A program made the position numbers and the translations under genes. The notes under the pieces are model-generated. The model was given only the letters and a program-made list of their open reading frames with translations, ran no database searches and had not been told where the DNA came from. From Herbaspirillum sp. Sphag64 (GTDB lineage Bacteria > Pseudomonadota > Gammaproteobacteria > Burkholderiales > Burkholderiaceae_D), in NCBI RefSeq assembly GCF_014192645.1, contig NZ_JACHYE010000013.1, positions 1 through 43,729 on the forward strand: DNA of 43,729 bases. Direction: 5' to 3'. Positions 8,230 to 15,340 of this stretch are shown piece after piece. Each line of letters begins with the position of its first letter. Position 1 is the stretch's first letter.

Positions 8230-9009
8230 ATGCGCGACGTTAACCTTCAAGTCATGATCGACATCCAGAATCTGAAAAAGTCCTTCGGCGACCATGTCGT
8301 GCTCAAGGACATTTCGATGCAAGTCACCAAAGGGAGCGTGGTCGCCATGATTGGCCCCTCCGGCTCCGGCAAATCGACTCTGCTACGTTGCATCAACCTG
8401 CTGACCGTGCCGGAGCATGGCAGCATTCGGGTTGGTGAGCAGCAGTTCAGTTTCGGCGCTGGAAAAAAGGGCTCGACACCGTTGAAAGACCGCGAGCTTG
8501 CAAAGTTTCGTACCAATACAGGGATGGTATTTCAGCACTTCAACCTGTTCCCACACATGACCGCTCTGGAAAACGTCATGGAAGGGATGCTCACCGTACT
8601 GCGCAAACCCAAAGTCGAAGCCCGTGCGCAAGCACAAGCGCTGTTGCAGAAAGTCGGTTTAGCCGATCGCGCTGACATCTACCCACAACGCCTCTCCGGC
8701 GGACAAAAGCAACGGGTGGCAATTGCCCGTGCACTGGCCATGCAGCCCGGCGTGATGCTGTTTGACGAAGCCACCTCGGCGCTAGATCCGGAATTGGTCG
8801 GCGAAGTACTGAACGTGATTCGCTCGCTAGCAGCAGATGGCATGACCATGATTCTGGTCACGCATGAGATCGCCTTTGCCCGTGAAGTGGCCGATCAGGT
8901 GGTCTTTATGCGTGATGGCGTAGTGGTCGAAGCTGGCCCACCTGAGCAAGTCATCGATCAGCCACGGCAAGCGGCCACGCAAGCCTTTCTGTCACGCTTC
9001 AACGGTTAA
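8230..9009 (+). CDS. Polar amino acid ABC transporter ATP-binding protein
   Basis: This 259-residue cytoplasmic ATPase energises the permease encoded just upstream. It has Walker A GPSGSGKST, Q-loop MVFQHFNLFPHMT, ABC signature LSGGQKQR, Walker B VMLFDEATSALDPE and H-loop LVTHEIAFA, all intact and characteristic of the GlnQ/HisP group. Two starts are possible. The ATG at 8230 is favoured by AAGGGG upstream; the one at 8254 (MIDIQNLKK) matches the usual family start but has no ribosome site. The Lrp-type regulator gene follows 8 bases after the stop, so all three probably form one operon. Confidence 0.93.
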   Translation: MRDVNLQVMIDIQNLKKSFGDHVVLKDISMQVTKGSVVAMIGPSGSGKSTLLRCINLLTVPEHGSIRVGEQQFSFGAGKKGSTPLKDRELAKFRTNTGMVFQHFNLFPHMTALENVMEGMLTVLRKPKVEARAQAQALLQKVGLADRADIYPQRLSGGQKQRVAIARALAMQPGVMLFDEATSALDPELVGEVLNVIRSLAADGMTMILVTHEIAFAREVADQVVFMRDGVVVEAGPPEQVIDQPRQAATQAFLSRFNG

Positions 9010-9017
9010 GGACTACC

Positions 9018-9464
9018 ATGAGCGCCCGCCTCGACCTGCTCGACGATACGGATCGCAAGCTCATTGCGCTGTTGCAGGCCTCGGCGCGCGAGAGCGTTGC
9101 CAACCTGGCGCGCAAGCTTGGCGTGGCGCGCACCACCGTCGTTGCTCGTCTGGCGCGGCTGGAAAAGAACAATGTCATCGCGGGTTATACCGTCAGACTT
9201 GGGCAAGACATCAGCGATAGCGGCCTGCGTGCCTATGTCGGCATCACGGTCGAACCAAAAACGGCACGCGAAGTACTCAAACGTTTCAAGCGCATTCCGG
9301 AAGTTGAACAACTCTGCTCAGTCAGCGGCGAGTTTGATTACGTCGCCTGGCTACGCGCCGACTCCGCCGAGCAACTAGACAAACTGCTCGATGAAATCGG
9401 CGAGATCGAAGGCGTCATCAAGACCACGACCTCGATTGTCCTGTCACGCAAGATTGATCGCTGA
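9018..9464 (+). CDS. Lrp/AsnC family transcriptional regulator
   Basis: This 148-residue regulator has the Lrp layout. An N-terminal winged helix-turn-helix reads LDDTDRKLIALLQASARESV, then LARKLGVARTTVVARLARLEKNNVI. A C-terminal RAM effector domain contains YVGITVEPKTAREVLKRF, CSVSGEFDYVAWLRADS and EIEGVIKTTTSIVL. AGGA precedes the ATG. As the last gene of the permease-ATPase unit it probably senses the imported amino acid or a product and controls the local genes (inference). The inverted repeat at 10532-10555 is a candidate site for it. The usual length is about 150-165 residues, so it is complete. Confidence 0.93.
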   Translation: MSARLDLLDDTDRKLIALLQASARESVANLARKLGVARTTVVARLARLEKNNVIAGYTVRLGQDISDSGLRAYVGITVEPKTAREVLKRFKRIPEVEQLCSVSGEFDYVAWLRADSAEQLDKLLDEIGEIEGVIKTTTSIVLSRKIDR

Positions 9465-9465
9465 C

Positions 9466-9486
9466 CGGCAGACACACCATCTGCCG
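9466..9486. terminator. Stem-loop between convergent genes
   Basis: CGGCAGA and TCTGCCG form a 7-bp stem around a 7-base loop in the 47-base gap between the regulator and the binding-protein gene. There is no T-run, so a terminator role is only plausible. Confidence 0.35.
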
Positions 9487-9511
9487 AACCAGCCTCCATA
9501 CTGAGCGTTGA

Positions 9512-10351
9512 TTACAGAGGGATTTGTGGCGGCACATCTTCTGGGCGCACGCCGGAGAGCTTCTGCAAATTCTGCAAGACTGTCGTCTTGATCTTGCCAG
9601 CGGCACGCTCCTGCTCGATCCACTTGTTGACGGTCTCCAGCCAGGCCTTGTCGTCTTCCTTGGGCACCGCGATATTGGTCGAGGTTGCCTCCAGTGGCAT
9701 CGGCACAATCATGGTGCCCAGGCTGGGGTTCTTTTTCAACACATTCAATGCCAGCAGCCAGACCAGTACCTGCACATCGACCCGGCCGGTTTGCAGCGCA
9801 AGCGTCGCATCGTCTGCCTTTTCCAGGCGCACGATGGTGGCGTTCGGACAGACGCGAGAAATCATCTGATCGTGGGATGAACCGATATCCACGCCAATCT
9901 TCACGCCGGGATTATTCAGCTCAGCCCAGGTCTTGGGTGCAAAGCCCTTCTTGGCGACAATCGTGAAGGCATTATTGAACAGGGGCTCGGAGAACCCGAC
10001 CGCTTCACGGCGTACCGGTGTCGGATTCATGCCAAAGAACACATCAATCTTGCGCGTCTGCAGGTCCAGTACCGAATTGCCCCAGGTAGTTTCCTGCACT
10101 TCCAGCTTGACGTTCAGGCTGGCCGCCAGACTGCGGGCGAAATCCACCATAAAGCCACCCCATTCACCGCTGACCAGATCCTTGTTGTAGTAAGGCGCCT
10201 GTCCGCGTACACCGCCGATACGCAAGACTTTGGTGCGCTTGATACGCGCCAGGGTGTTTTCCCCCGCGACGCTTTGCGCGAACGCTGCGGGTAAAGAACC
10301 GGCAGCGGCGAGTCCTGCGAGATTAGTGATAAAGCGACGGCGGTTTGGCAT
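9512..10351 (-). CDS. Amino acid ABC transporter substrate-binding protein (family 3)
   Basis: This 279-residue periplasmic binding protein has the family 3 fold. The first residues, MPNRRRFITNLAGLAAAG, carry a twin-arginine-like motif followed by a hydrophobic stretch and a likely cleavage after AFAQS. It may therefore be exported by Tat rather than Sec. The mature part contains KVLRIGGVRG, GEWGGFMVDFARSLAASL, QTRKIDVFFGMNPTPVRR and PKEDDKAWLETVNKWIEQ, all typical of the family. GGGAG stands 7 bases before the ATG. It is convergent with the permease-ATPase-regulator operon, which it probably serves, and divergent from the saccharopine-dehydrogenase-like gene. Confidence 0.9.
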   Translation of the reverse strand: MPNRRRFITNLAGLAAAGSLPAAFAQSVAGENTLARIKRTKVLRIGGVRGQAPYYNKDLVSGEWGGFMVDFARSLAASLNVKLEVQETTWGNSVLDLQTRKIDVFFGMNPTPVRREAVGFSEPLFNNAFTIVAKKGFAPKTWAELNNPGVKIGVDIGSSHDQMISRVCPNATIVRLEKADDATLALQTGRVDVQVLVWLLALNVLKKNPSLGTMIVPMPLEATSTNIAVPKEDDKAWLETVNKWIEQERAAGKIKTTVLQNLQKLSGVRPEDVPPQIPL

Positions 10352-10657
10352 TACTTTTCTCCCTGATAGAAATCAATAGGCAAAGGGCTCTACGACCCTA
10401 GTACCTGCTCTGACGGCAACGCGTCGTTGGCGCCGGTTATCAATTCTAATCCTAAGCCGCCACTGCTGGCAGAGCCATGCATCAAGACATCCATGAGTCG
10501 CGATTCAAAATGCCACCATCGCAAACACTACATGATGTAAGTTTATGCACATCATTTTGACTAGAAACACACAATAATCACTACAACATTGGTCTTTTTA
10601 TCGTATCGAACCCCGTCTAAGATGAAGTCATTCATCAACACCGCAGGGGAATCTGTC
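10352..10657. other. Divergent intergenic region (306 bases)
   Basis: This gap separates the binding-protein gene from the dehydrogenase gene. It holds the inverted repeat at 10532-10555 and a good -35-like TTGACT at 10557-10562, with no obvious -10 at 17 bases. I see no gene or RNA in it. Confidence 0.5.
10532..10555. promoter_or_regulatory. Inverted repeat, candidate operator
   Basis: ATGATGT and ACATCAT form a perfect 7-bp dyad around a 10-base AT-rich spacer, directly abutting the TTGACT at 10557. The size and AT-rich centre suit an Lrp-type or similar dimer. The Lrp gene in the cluster is the natural candidate regulator, but this is inference. Confidence 0.45.
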
Positions 10658-11758
10658 ATGACTACCAAGGATCAAAAAAATATTGCACTGCTCGGCGCCG
10701 GTCATATCGGTAGCGCCATTGCACAACGCCTTGCCGGTAGCGGCGACTACCGGGTCACCGTCATCGATCGTGAAGACAGTGCGCTGCAGCACATCGACAG
10801 CGCAAACGTCAGCACCCGGGTCGCCAACTCAGCCGATCCGGCGGTACTGGCGCCGCTGCTGCGCGAAGCCGATATCGTCATCAATGCACTGCCCTACCAT
10901 CTGGCAAGCACTGTCGCTGCGGTGGCCAGAGATACCCACACCCACTACTTTGACCTGACCGAGGATGTCAGCGCGACCAGACAAATCAAGGCCATCGCGC
11001 GTGATGCCGATACGCTGTTTATGCCCCAATGCGGTCTCGCACCAGGATTCATCGGCATCGCCGCCCATGCACTGACGGCCTCGTTCGATCAAGTGCTTGA
11101 CGTCAAGATGCGGGTCGGCGCACTACCCGAGTTCCCCAATAACGAGCTCAAATACAATCTCACCTGGAGTATTGATGGCCTGATCAACGAGTACTGCCAT
11201 CCCTGCGAAGCGCTGCATGATGGTCATCCAGTCGCCGTCGATCCACTGGAAGGGCTGGAGCACTTTTCACTCGATGGCGTTGAATATGAAGCTTTCAATA
11301 CCTCTGGCGGACTCGGCACCCTGTGCGATACGCTGGCTGGGCGCATCCGGAATCTGGATTACAAATCGGTTCGTTATCCAGGGCATCAGGAAAAAATGAA
11401 ATTCCTGCTCGACGATCTCGGGCTTAAACGTGAGCCAGAACTGCTCAAGAGTATCCTGCGTAAAAGCATTCCCGGCACGATGCAGGATGTGGTGCTGGTA
11501 TTCATTACGGTAAGCGGTCTGCGCGAAGGACAATTGATGCAGGAGGTATTCAGTCGCAAGATCTTTTCAACCCATGCCAATGGGTGCCACGAAAGTGCGA
11601 TCCAGCGCACCACAGCGGCCGGTGTCTGTGCCGCGGTTGACCTGTTCGTTGCAGGACGCTTACCACAATCAGGCTTCGTCGCCCAGGAGCAGGTACAGCT
11701 CGACGACTTTCTCGCCAATCGTTTTGGCAGCGTCTATAGTCAGGTACGTGGTGTATGA
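10658..11758 (+). CDS. Saccharopine dehydrogenase / lysine 6-dehydrogenase family oxidoreductase
   Basis: This 366-residue NAD(P)-dependent enzyme starts, with the chosen ATG, MTTKDQKNIALLGAGHIGS. The Rossmann GxGxxG is at about residues 12-17, and GGGGA lies 7 bases upstream; the frame stays open upstream to 10589. Further motifs are DIVINALPYHLAS, MPQCGLAPGFIGIAAH, EYEAFNTSGGLGTLCDTL and YKSVRYPGHQEKMKFLLDDL. The last two resemble what I recall of lysine 6-dehydrogenases, which convert lysine to piperideine-6-carboxylate; authentic saccharopine dehydrogenases are related. The neighbouring DadA-like enzyme, amino-acid importer and Lrp regulator support a role in catabolism of lysine or a similar basic amino acid. 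The exact substrate is not established. Confidence 0.82.
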   Translation: MTTKDQKNIALLGAGHIGSAIAQRLAGSGDYRVTVIDREDSALQHIDSANVSTRVANSADPAVLAPLLREADIVINALPYHLASTVAAVARDTHTHYFDLTEDVSATRQIKAIARDADTLFMPQCGLAPGFIGIAAHALTASFDQVLDVKMRVGALPEFPNNELKYNLTWSIDGLINEYCHPCEALHDGHPVAVDPLEGLEHFSLDGVEYEAFNTSGGLGTLCDTLAGRIRNLDYKSVRYPGHQEKMKFLLDDLGLKREPELLKSILRKSIPGTMQDVVLVFITVSGLREGQLMQEVFSRKIFSTHANGCHESAIQRTTAAGVCAAVDLFVAGRLPQSGFVAQEQVQLDDFLANRFGSVYSQVRGV

Positions 11759-11840
11759 TGACTTTGCTGCGCGTAAAATAGCAGTGCGTAGCAACATCTT
11801 CGGTTCATTGTGCGACCCTTCATTCGGAGTTCTCTGTCTC

Positions 11841-12251
11841 GTGCGCAACACCAATCTTCCAAACACGCATCCGATCTCCCTTTCCACCGCATCTGCCCGC
11901 CAAACTGGCTTTGGCAAAGGGAAAGTTCTGACCGTCATGGCTCTCCTCGCAAGCACGGCCATCAGTGGCTGCGCCAGCTACAGTGCAGTTACCGCTGAAG
12001 ACGGCGATGGCAACTATCGACTGACCGCCAACGGCATGAGCTACACCATGTCCATGAATGCGTTGACCGCCACCAGCCGTGAGAAAGCAACCAGCTGGTG
12101 CGACGCTCAGGGTAAGGACATGCAGTTGCGACAACAGGCACGCAGCTGGCAGCCGATGCAGGTAGAACTCAGCTTCCGCTGCGTACCCCGACAAGGCAAG
12201 GGGGACCCAGCGTCTCAGGAACAAGGGAAGTCATTGACGACTTTCAAGTAA
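11841..12251 (+). CDS. Small putative lipoprotein
   Basis: From a GTG start preceded by GGAG this frame gives a 136-residue protein. A basic n-region (RQTGFGKGKV) is followed by a hydrophobic stretch and the lipobox AISGC, so it is predicted to be a lipoprotein. The n-region is unusually long (about 25 residues), which makes the start uncertain; no better in-frame start is visible. The mature part is rich in Thr, Ser, Met and Gln (TANGMSYTMSMNALTATSREKATSWC). I recognise no domain. It follows the dehydrogenase gene by about 80 bases. Confidence 0.55.
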   Translation: MRNTNLPNTHPISLSTASARQTGFGKGKVLTVMALLASTAISGCASYSAVTAEDGDGNYRLTANGMSYTMSMNALTATSREKATSWCDAQGKDMQLRQQARSWQPMQVELSFRCVPRQGKGDPASQEQGKSLTTFK

Positions 12252-12262
12252 GATTTCCTATC

Positions 12263-12297
12263 GGCCAGGCTTGAGGATTTTGTGTTCTCCTGGCCCG
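12263..12297 (+). terminator. Hairpin after the small lipoprotein gene
   Basis: GGCCAGG and CCTGGCC form a 7-bp GC-rich stem around a 19-base loop. A weak T-containing tail (CGATTTG) follows. It is a possible terminator. Confidence 0.4.
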
Positions 12298-12387
12298 ATT
12301 TGTCAGGGCATTTGCTATCATGCATACGGTGCCGCGGGTAGTTCACTCTTGTCATTGCGGCATGTTCAGGTGCCCCAGGAGCCACCC

Positions 12388-12957
12388 ATGCAGCCGAGAC
12401 CATCGAATTCGTCCGGAACAATTGACGATGCAACGCTGGATATTGCCGCCAGAATGTTTGTCATGGCGCGGCACGGTGACGCTGCTGGATTGCGTGCAAG
12501 CCTGTCCGGTACAAGTCCTTCAAGCGCAAGTCCGTCAACCACCAGCCCGGTCAATCTGCGGGACCACAAAGGCGATAGTTTGCTGATGGTCGCGGCTTAC
12601 CATGGTCATACCACCGCCGTCGACATACTGCTAACCCACGGCGCCGATCCCGATATCCGCAATCATCATGGCCAGACTGCCATTGCCGGCGCCGCCTTCA
12701 AAGGACATGTCGAGGTCGTCGAAAGCCTGCTCAGGCATGGTGCAAATGTCGAAGGAAGTTCCCCCGAAGGGCAGACCGCATTGATGATTGCCGCCATGTT
12801 CAATCGCACCGAGATCGTCTCACTGCTGCTGGCCCATGGTGCCAATATCCGGGCGCGCAGCAATAATGGCAGTACCGCTATCGAGGCTGCAACCGCGCTC
12901 AACGCCCCCGATACGGTTGCGATTCTGGCCGAACACCTAGCCAAAACTCCGCCCTGA
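12388..12957 (+). CDS. Ankyrin-repeat protein
   Basis: This 189-residue protein has no signal peptide or membrane segment. After a Ser/Pro/Thr-rich N-terminal part (about 35-55) come roughly four ankyrin repeats with the usual consensus. The motifs are DSLLMVAAYHGHTTAVDILLTHGADPDIRN, QTAIAGAAFKGHVEVVESLLRHGANVEG, QTALMIAAMFNRTEIVSLLLAHGANIRA and STAIEAATALNAPDTVAILAEHL. AGGAG lies 6 bases before the chosen ATG; the open frame upstream is ignored. Such proteins scaffold protein contacts, and in related bacteria some sit near catalase genes, but none is here. It converges with the next gene at 18 bases. Confidence 0.88.
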   Translation: MQPRPSNSSGTIDDATLDIAARMFVMARHGDAAGLRASLSGTSPSSASPSTTSPVNLRDHKGDSLLMVAAYHGHTTAVDILLTHGADPDIRNHHGQTAIAGAAFKGHVEVVESLLRHGANVEGSSPEGQTALMIAAMFNRTEIVSLLLAHGANIRARSNNGSTAIEAATALNAPDTVAILAEHLAKTPP

Positions 12958-12975
12958 GATCAAGCGCAGCGCGCC

Positions 12976-14190
12976 TTATGCATCCGCGAAGGGCGAAACC
13001 CCCACGGCGTTGCCGGCAGCATCAAAACCTTCAGCCAGACCAACCCCCTTCACGCCTAGTGTCAGCACGGCGTCACAGGTATCGGCGAGTTCCTCTTCCA
13101 GCGCGCGCGCGGCATCAATCGCCTTATCCACCGTCGCCACGATTTGCCCGGCATCACTGTACAGATTGACCCGCAATAACAAATCGCCATCATTGTCGAC
13201 CGGCCCCATCACTGCGTGAGTATCCGTACCTGCGATACCGCTTTGCTGCAGGCCATGATCCAGCTCCGACATCATCTGCAACATGAAGTATTCCGACACA
13301 CCGCGCTGCTTGCCGCCATGGAACAGATCCTGATACAGGAAGTGCACCTCGAACCCACGCGCATCGGCCACCAGACAACGCTGCACCACCGGCACGACCG
13401 TCTCGCTCCAGGCCTGAAAGCGTTCAGCCCGCTGCGCAAAGTAGGCATCCATGGCAACCTCGTCAGTTGGCACCTGATAGAACGGATCGTTCACATTTTT
13501 GAGTGCAAACCCGAGCAAGAAGCGCAACTCCACGGCCGTATCATCAGCACCAAAACGATTCGGCGGCCAGCTACCGAAGCTGCGCTCAATGGCCGGTGTT
13601 GCCTTGATCTTCTTGTCGGTCATTGCACTGTAGGCATCACGCACCATGGCTTCCAGATGGCTGTAGGTGATCGCATCGATTTCATCCAGATGGTAGGCAT
13701 AGCTGACCAGCACAACCTTGGCATCCGCACTCTCGAGCTGGGCTTGCTGGATGCTTGCAGTCAATGCCTCAAACGCCTCAGCATCACGGAAATTGTGATC
13801 CGGATGCAAACCACCGGCGGTCCGCACAAACATCGGAATCACGAATGCATTGACCTCGATACGTTGCTCATTGCGCACGAAGATCACGGTCTCCGCCGCT
13901 TCTTCGATGGCTTCGCGCAGATAGGGGAAGGCCTCCGCCTCCAGATCACGGGCACGTTCCAGCGCCTCGTACAGGACATCATCCTGCTGATCACGCAGAT
14001 TCTTTGTAATCAGACGCCGCAAGTCGCGTTGCTTGACAGGCAACTCCGGCGAATGTTCATCCTCGGTTGCCAGTTCCACTGCCAGATCGGCAAGCTGCTG
14101 AATCAATGCTTCTTCGACTTCATCATCATTGAGCGCTGCTTGATGGACTTTGGCTGCCTTGGAAGGTGCCGGACGCTTGCTTTTAGACAT
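12976..14190 (-). CDS. Conserved hypothetical protein, possibly DUF2863 family
   Basis: The product is a 404-residue soluble protein beginning MSKSKRPAPSKAAKVHQ. A basic Ala/Lys N-terminus is followed by an acidic helical region (about 20-110) and then a mixed alpha/beta part with VIPMFVRTAGGLHPDH, VVLVSYAYHLDEIDAITYSHL and LGVKGVGLAEGFDAAG. Its size and phylogenetic setting recall the DUF2863 proteins of Burkholderiales, an assignment from memory that should be searched. No catalytic motif is evident. There is no good Shine-Dalgarno. It sits downstream of the zinc-ribbon gene but is separated from it by a clear terminator, so it has its own promoter. Confidence 0.7.
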   Translation of the reverse strand: MSKSKRPAPSKAAKVHQAALNDDEVEEALIQQLADLAVELATEDEHSPELPVKQRDLRRLITKNLRDQQDDVLYEALERARDLEAEAFPYLREAIEEAAETVIFVRNEQRIEVNAFVIPMFVRTAGGLHPDHNFRDAEAFEALTASIQQAQLESADAKVVLVSYAYHLDEIDAITYSHLEAMVRDAYSAMTDKKIKATPAIERSFGSWPPNRFGADDTAVELRFLLGFALKNVNDPFYQVPTDEVAMDAYFAQRAERFQAWSETVVPVVQRCLVADARGFEVHFLYQDLFHGGKQRGVSEYFMLQMMSELDHGLQQSGIAGTDTHAVMGPVDNDGDLLLRVNLYSDAGQIVATVDKAIDAARALEEELADTCDAVLTLGVKGVGLAEGFDAAGNAVGVSPFADA

Positions 14191-14337
14191 GGGAGAGAAA
14201 CCGGTAAGAAAATCAGGCCGCCATTGTATCAAGTCGCCAACAGAACTAAACCTCACAGGGATCGACTTAACCGCCGATATCACTGGGTTACCGACAGATC
14301 TGCAACAAATCGTCACGGGTAACGGCGGCGACATGGC

Positions 14338-14362
14338 AGAAAAAAGCGGCCCGCAGGCCGCT
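14338..14362 (-). terminator. Rho-independent terminator of the zinc-ribbon gene
   Basis: On the minus strand the stem AGCGGCC/GGCCGCT with a 4-base loop runs straight into a T6 tract. It lies 23 bases after the stop of the zinc-ribbon gene. Confidence 0.88.
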
Positions 14363-14385
14363 ATTGTGTTGAGTCAGATTGGTAT

Positions 14386-14814
14386 TCAGACAATGTCGAG
14401 CATCGAATAGCCCTCAGCACCCAGGACGTCGTAGCAGCGCGTGCAATGCGGGCAGAACAGATGGGCGCGCTTCACATGGTGACGCCGCAGTACCAGTTGC
14501 AGCGGCTCGCCGCTGCAATGCGGGCAAGATTCACGCATGTTACCCACAGAAATCGGATCCGGCGCCAGAAACGCCCCATTGTCCAACACCACGCCATCAA
14601 TCACTTCGCGCGGATCCATCTCGAACAGGCTCATATTAACCATGTCGCGTGGATGCGGGTATTGCCCCAGCGGAGGCAGATCCAATGGCAGCGCACCCGC
14701 AAAAATGCCGGCTGCCTGGGGCGTGATGGAGGTCATGGCAAGACGTTCAACCAAAGGATGAGTCACAAGCATGGAAAGGTGTTCTTCCATAACAGACGAT
14801 GTCGCAGGACGCAT
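14386..14814 (-). CDS. Hypothetical protein with C-terminal zinc ribbon
   Basis: The 142-residue product starts at MRPATSSVMEEHLSML, chosen because GAGGAG lies 6-7 bases upstream; the frame extends to 14883. The N-terminal two thirds have no recognised fold (MTSITPQAAGIFAGALPLDLPPLGQYPHP). The C-terminal part holds two knuckles, ESCPHCSG and LFCPHCTRCYDVLG, that look like a zinc ribbon able to bind one metal ion. It could act in nucleic-acid or protein binding; no function can be assigned. A strong terminator follows. Confidence 0.7.
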   Translation of the reverse strand: MRPATSSVMEEHLSMLVTHPLVERLAMTSITPQAAGIFAGALPLDLPPLGQYPHPRDMVNMSLFEMDPREVIDGVVLDNGAFLAPDPISVGNMRESCPHCSGEPLQLVLRRHHVKRAHLFCPHCTRCYDVLGAEGYSMLDIV

Positions 14815-15340
14815 TCGGTACTCCTCATTGACGAGCATTGATGAACTGGCCACAGTCGGGCCATCCGCAACCGCAAAACGCATACAAACCGCAAGTCAGA
14901 CAAGCTGCACGTATGCAACTAGTGATTGCGGTTTTTCAGTCAAATCGATCAAGCCGAGCTCTCAATCTAGGCAAGTTACGGACGACTTTCAAGGCAGAGC
15001 AGAGAAGAGTTTTGTAACATCCAAAGCAGTCATACAACCTGCCATGAAGTATCGATGGCAGCCTGCCAATATTTGTCGATTGCCGAGTTGAGGGGCGATC
15101 TTGCGTACAGCACCAAGGCCTCGCAACAACACCAACGCCAACCACAATCATTTCGTAAAAGAGATGCCCTAAGGCATCACCGTAGCGCCAGGTGTACGGT
15201 GACGGATAGGTTAAAAGACTTTGCCACCTCCAATAGGTCTGGTTTCGTTCTCTCGTGTAATGAACTTCTCTGCTGCCGATAGATTGACATCACTTCGGAC
15301 GTTATCCGAGACCCTTCCCCACTCACATTGGAGAGAAAAC
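14815..15340. other. Long intergenic region (about 525 bases)
   Basis: This stretch lies between the divergent zinc-ribbon and CaiB-like genes. I find no gene, RNA or clear terminator. A TTGACA (15284-15289) could be the -35 of a promoter for the CaiB-like gene, but the -10 is unclear. An open frame covers 15221-15340 in front of the chosen CaiB start, but it does not look like protein. Confidence 0.4.

Noticed and set aside
10467..10485. Sigma-54-like TGGCAGAGCCATGCA before the dehydrogenase gene
   Set aside because: The GG-to-GC gap is 9 bases, and sigma-54 promoters tolerate this poorly.
13216..14322. Long open frame of 368 codons on the plus strand
   Set aside because: It lies antisense to the 404-residue conserved gene, is rich in His/Gln/Arg as expected from an antisense frame, and has no ribosome site.
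15045..15075. Sigma-54-like TGGCAGCCTGCC near the CaiB-like gene
   Set aside because: The spacing between GG and GC is wrong (6 bases instead of 10).
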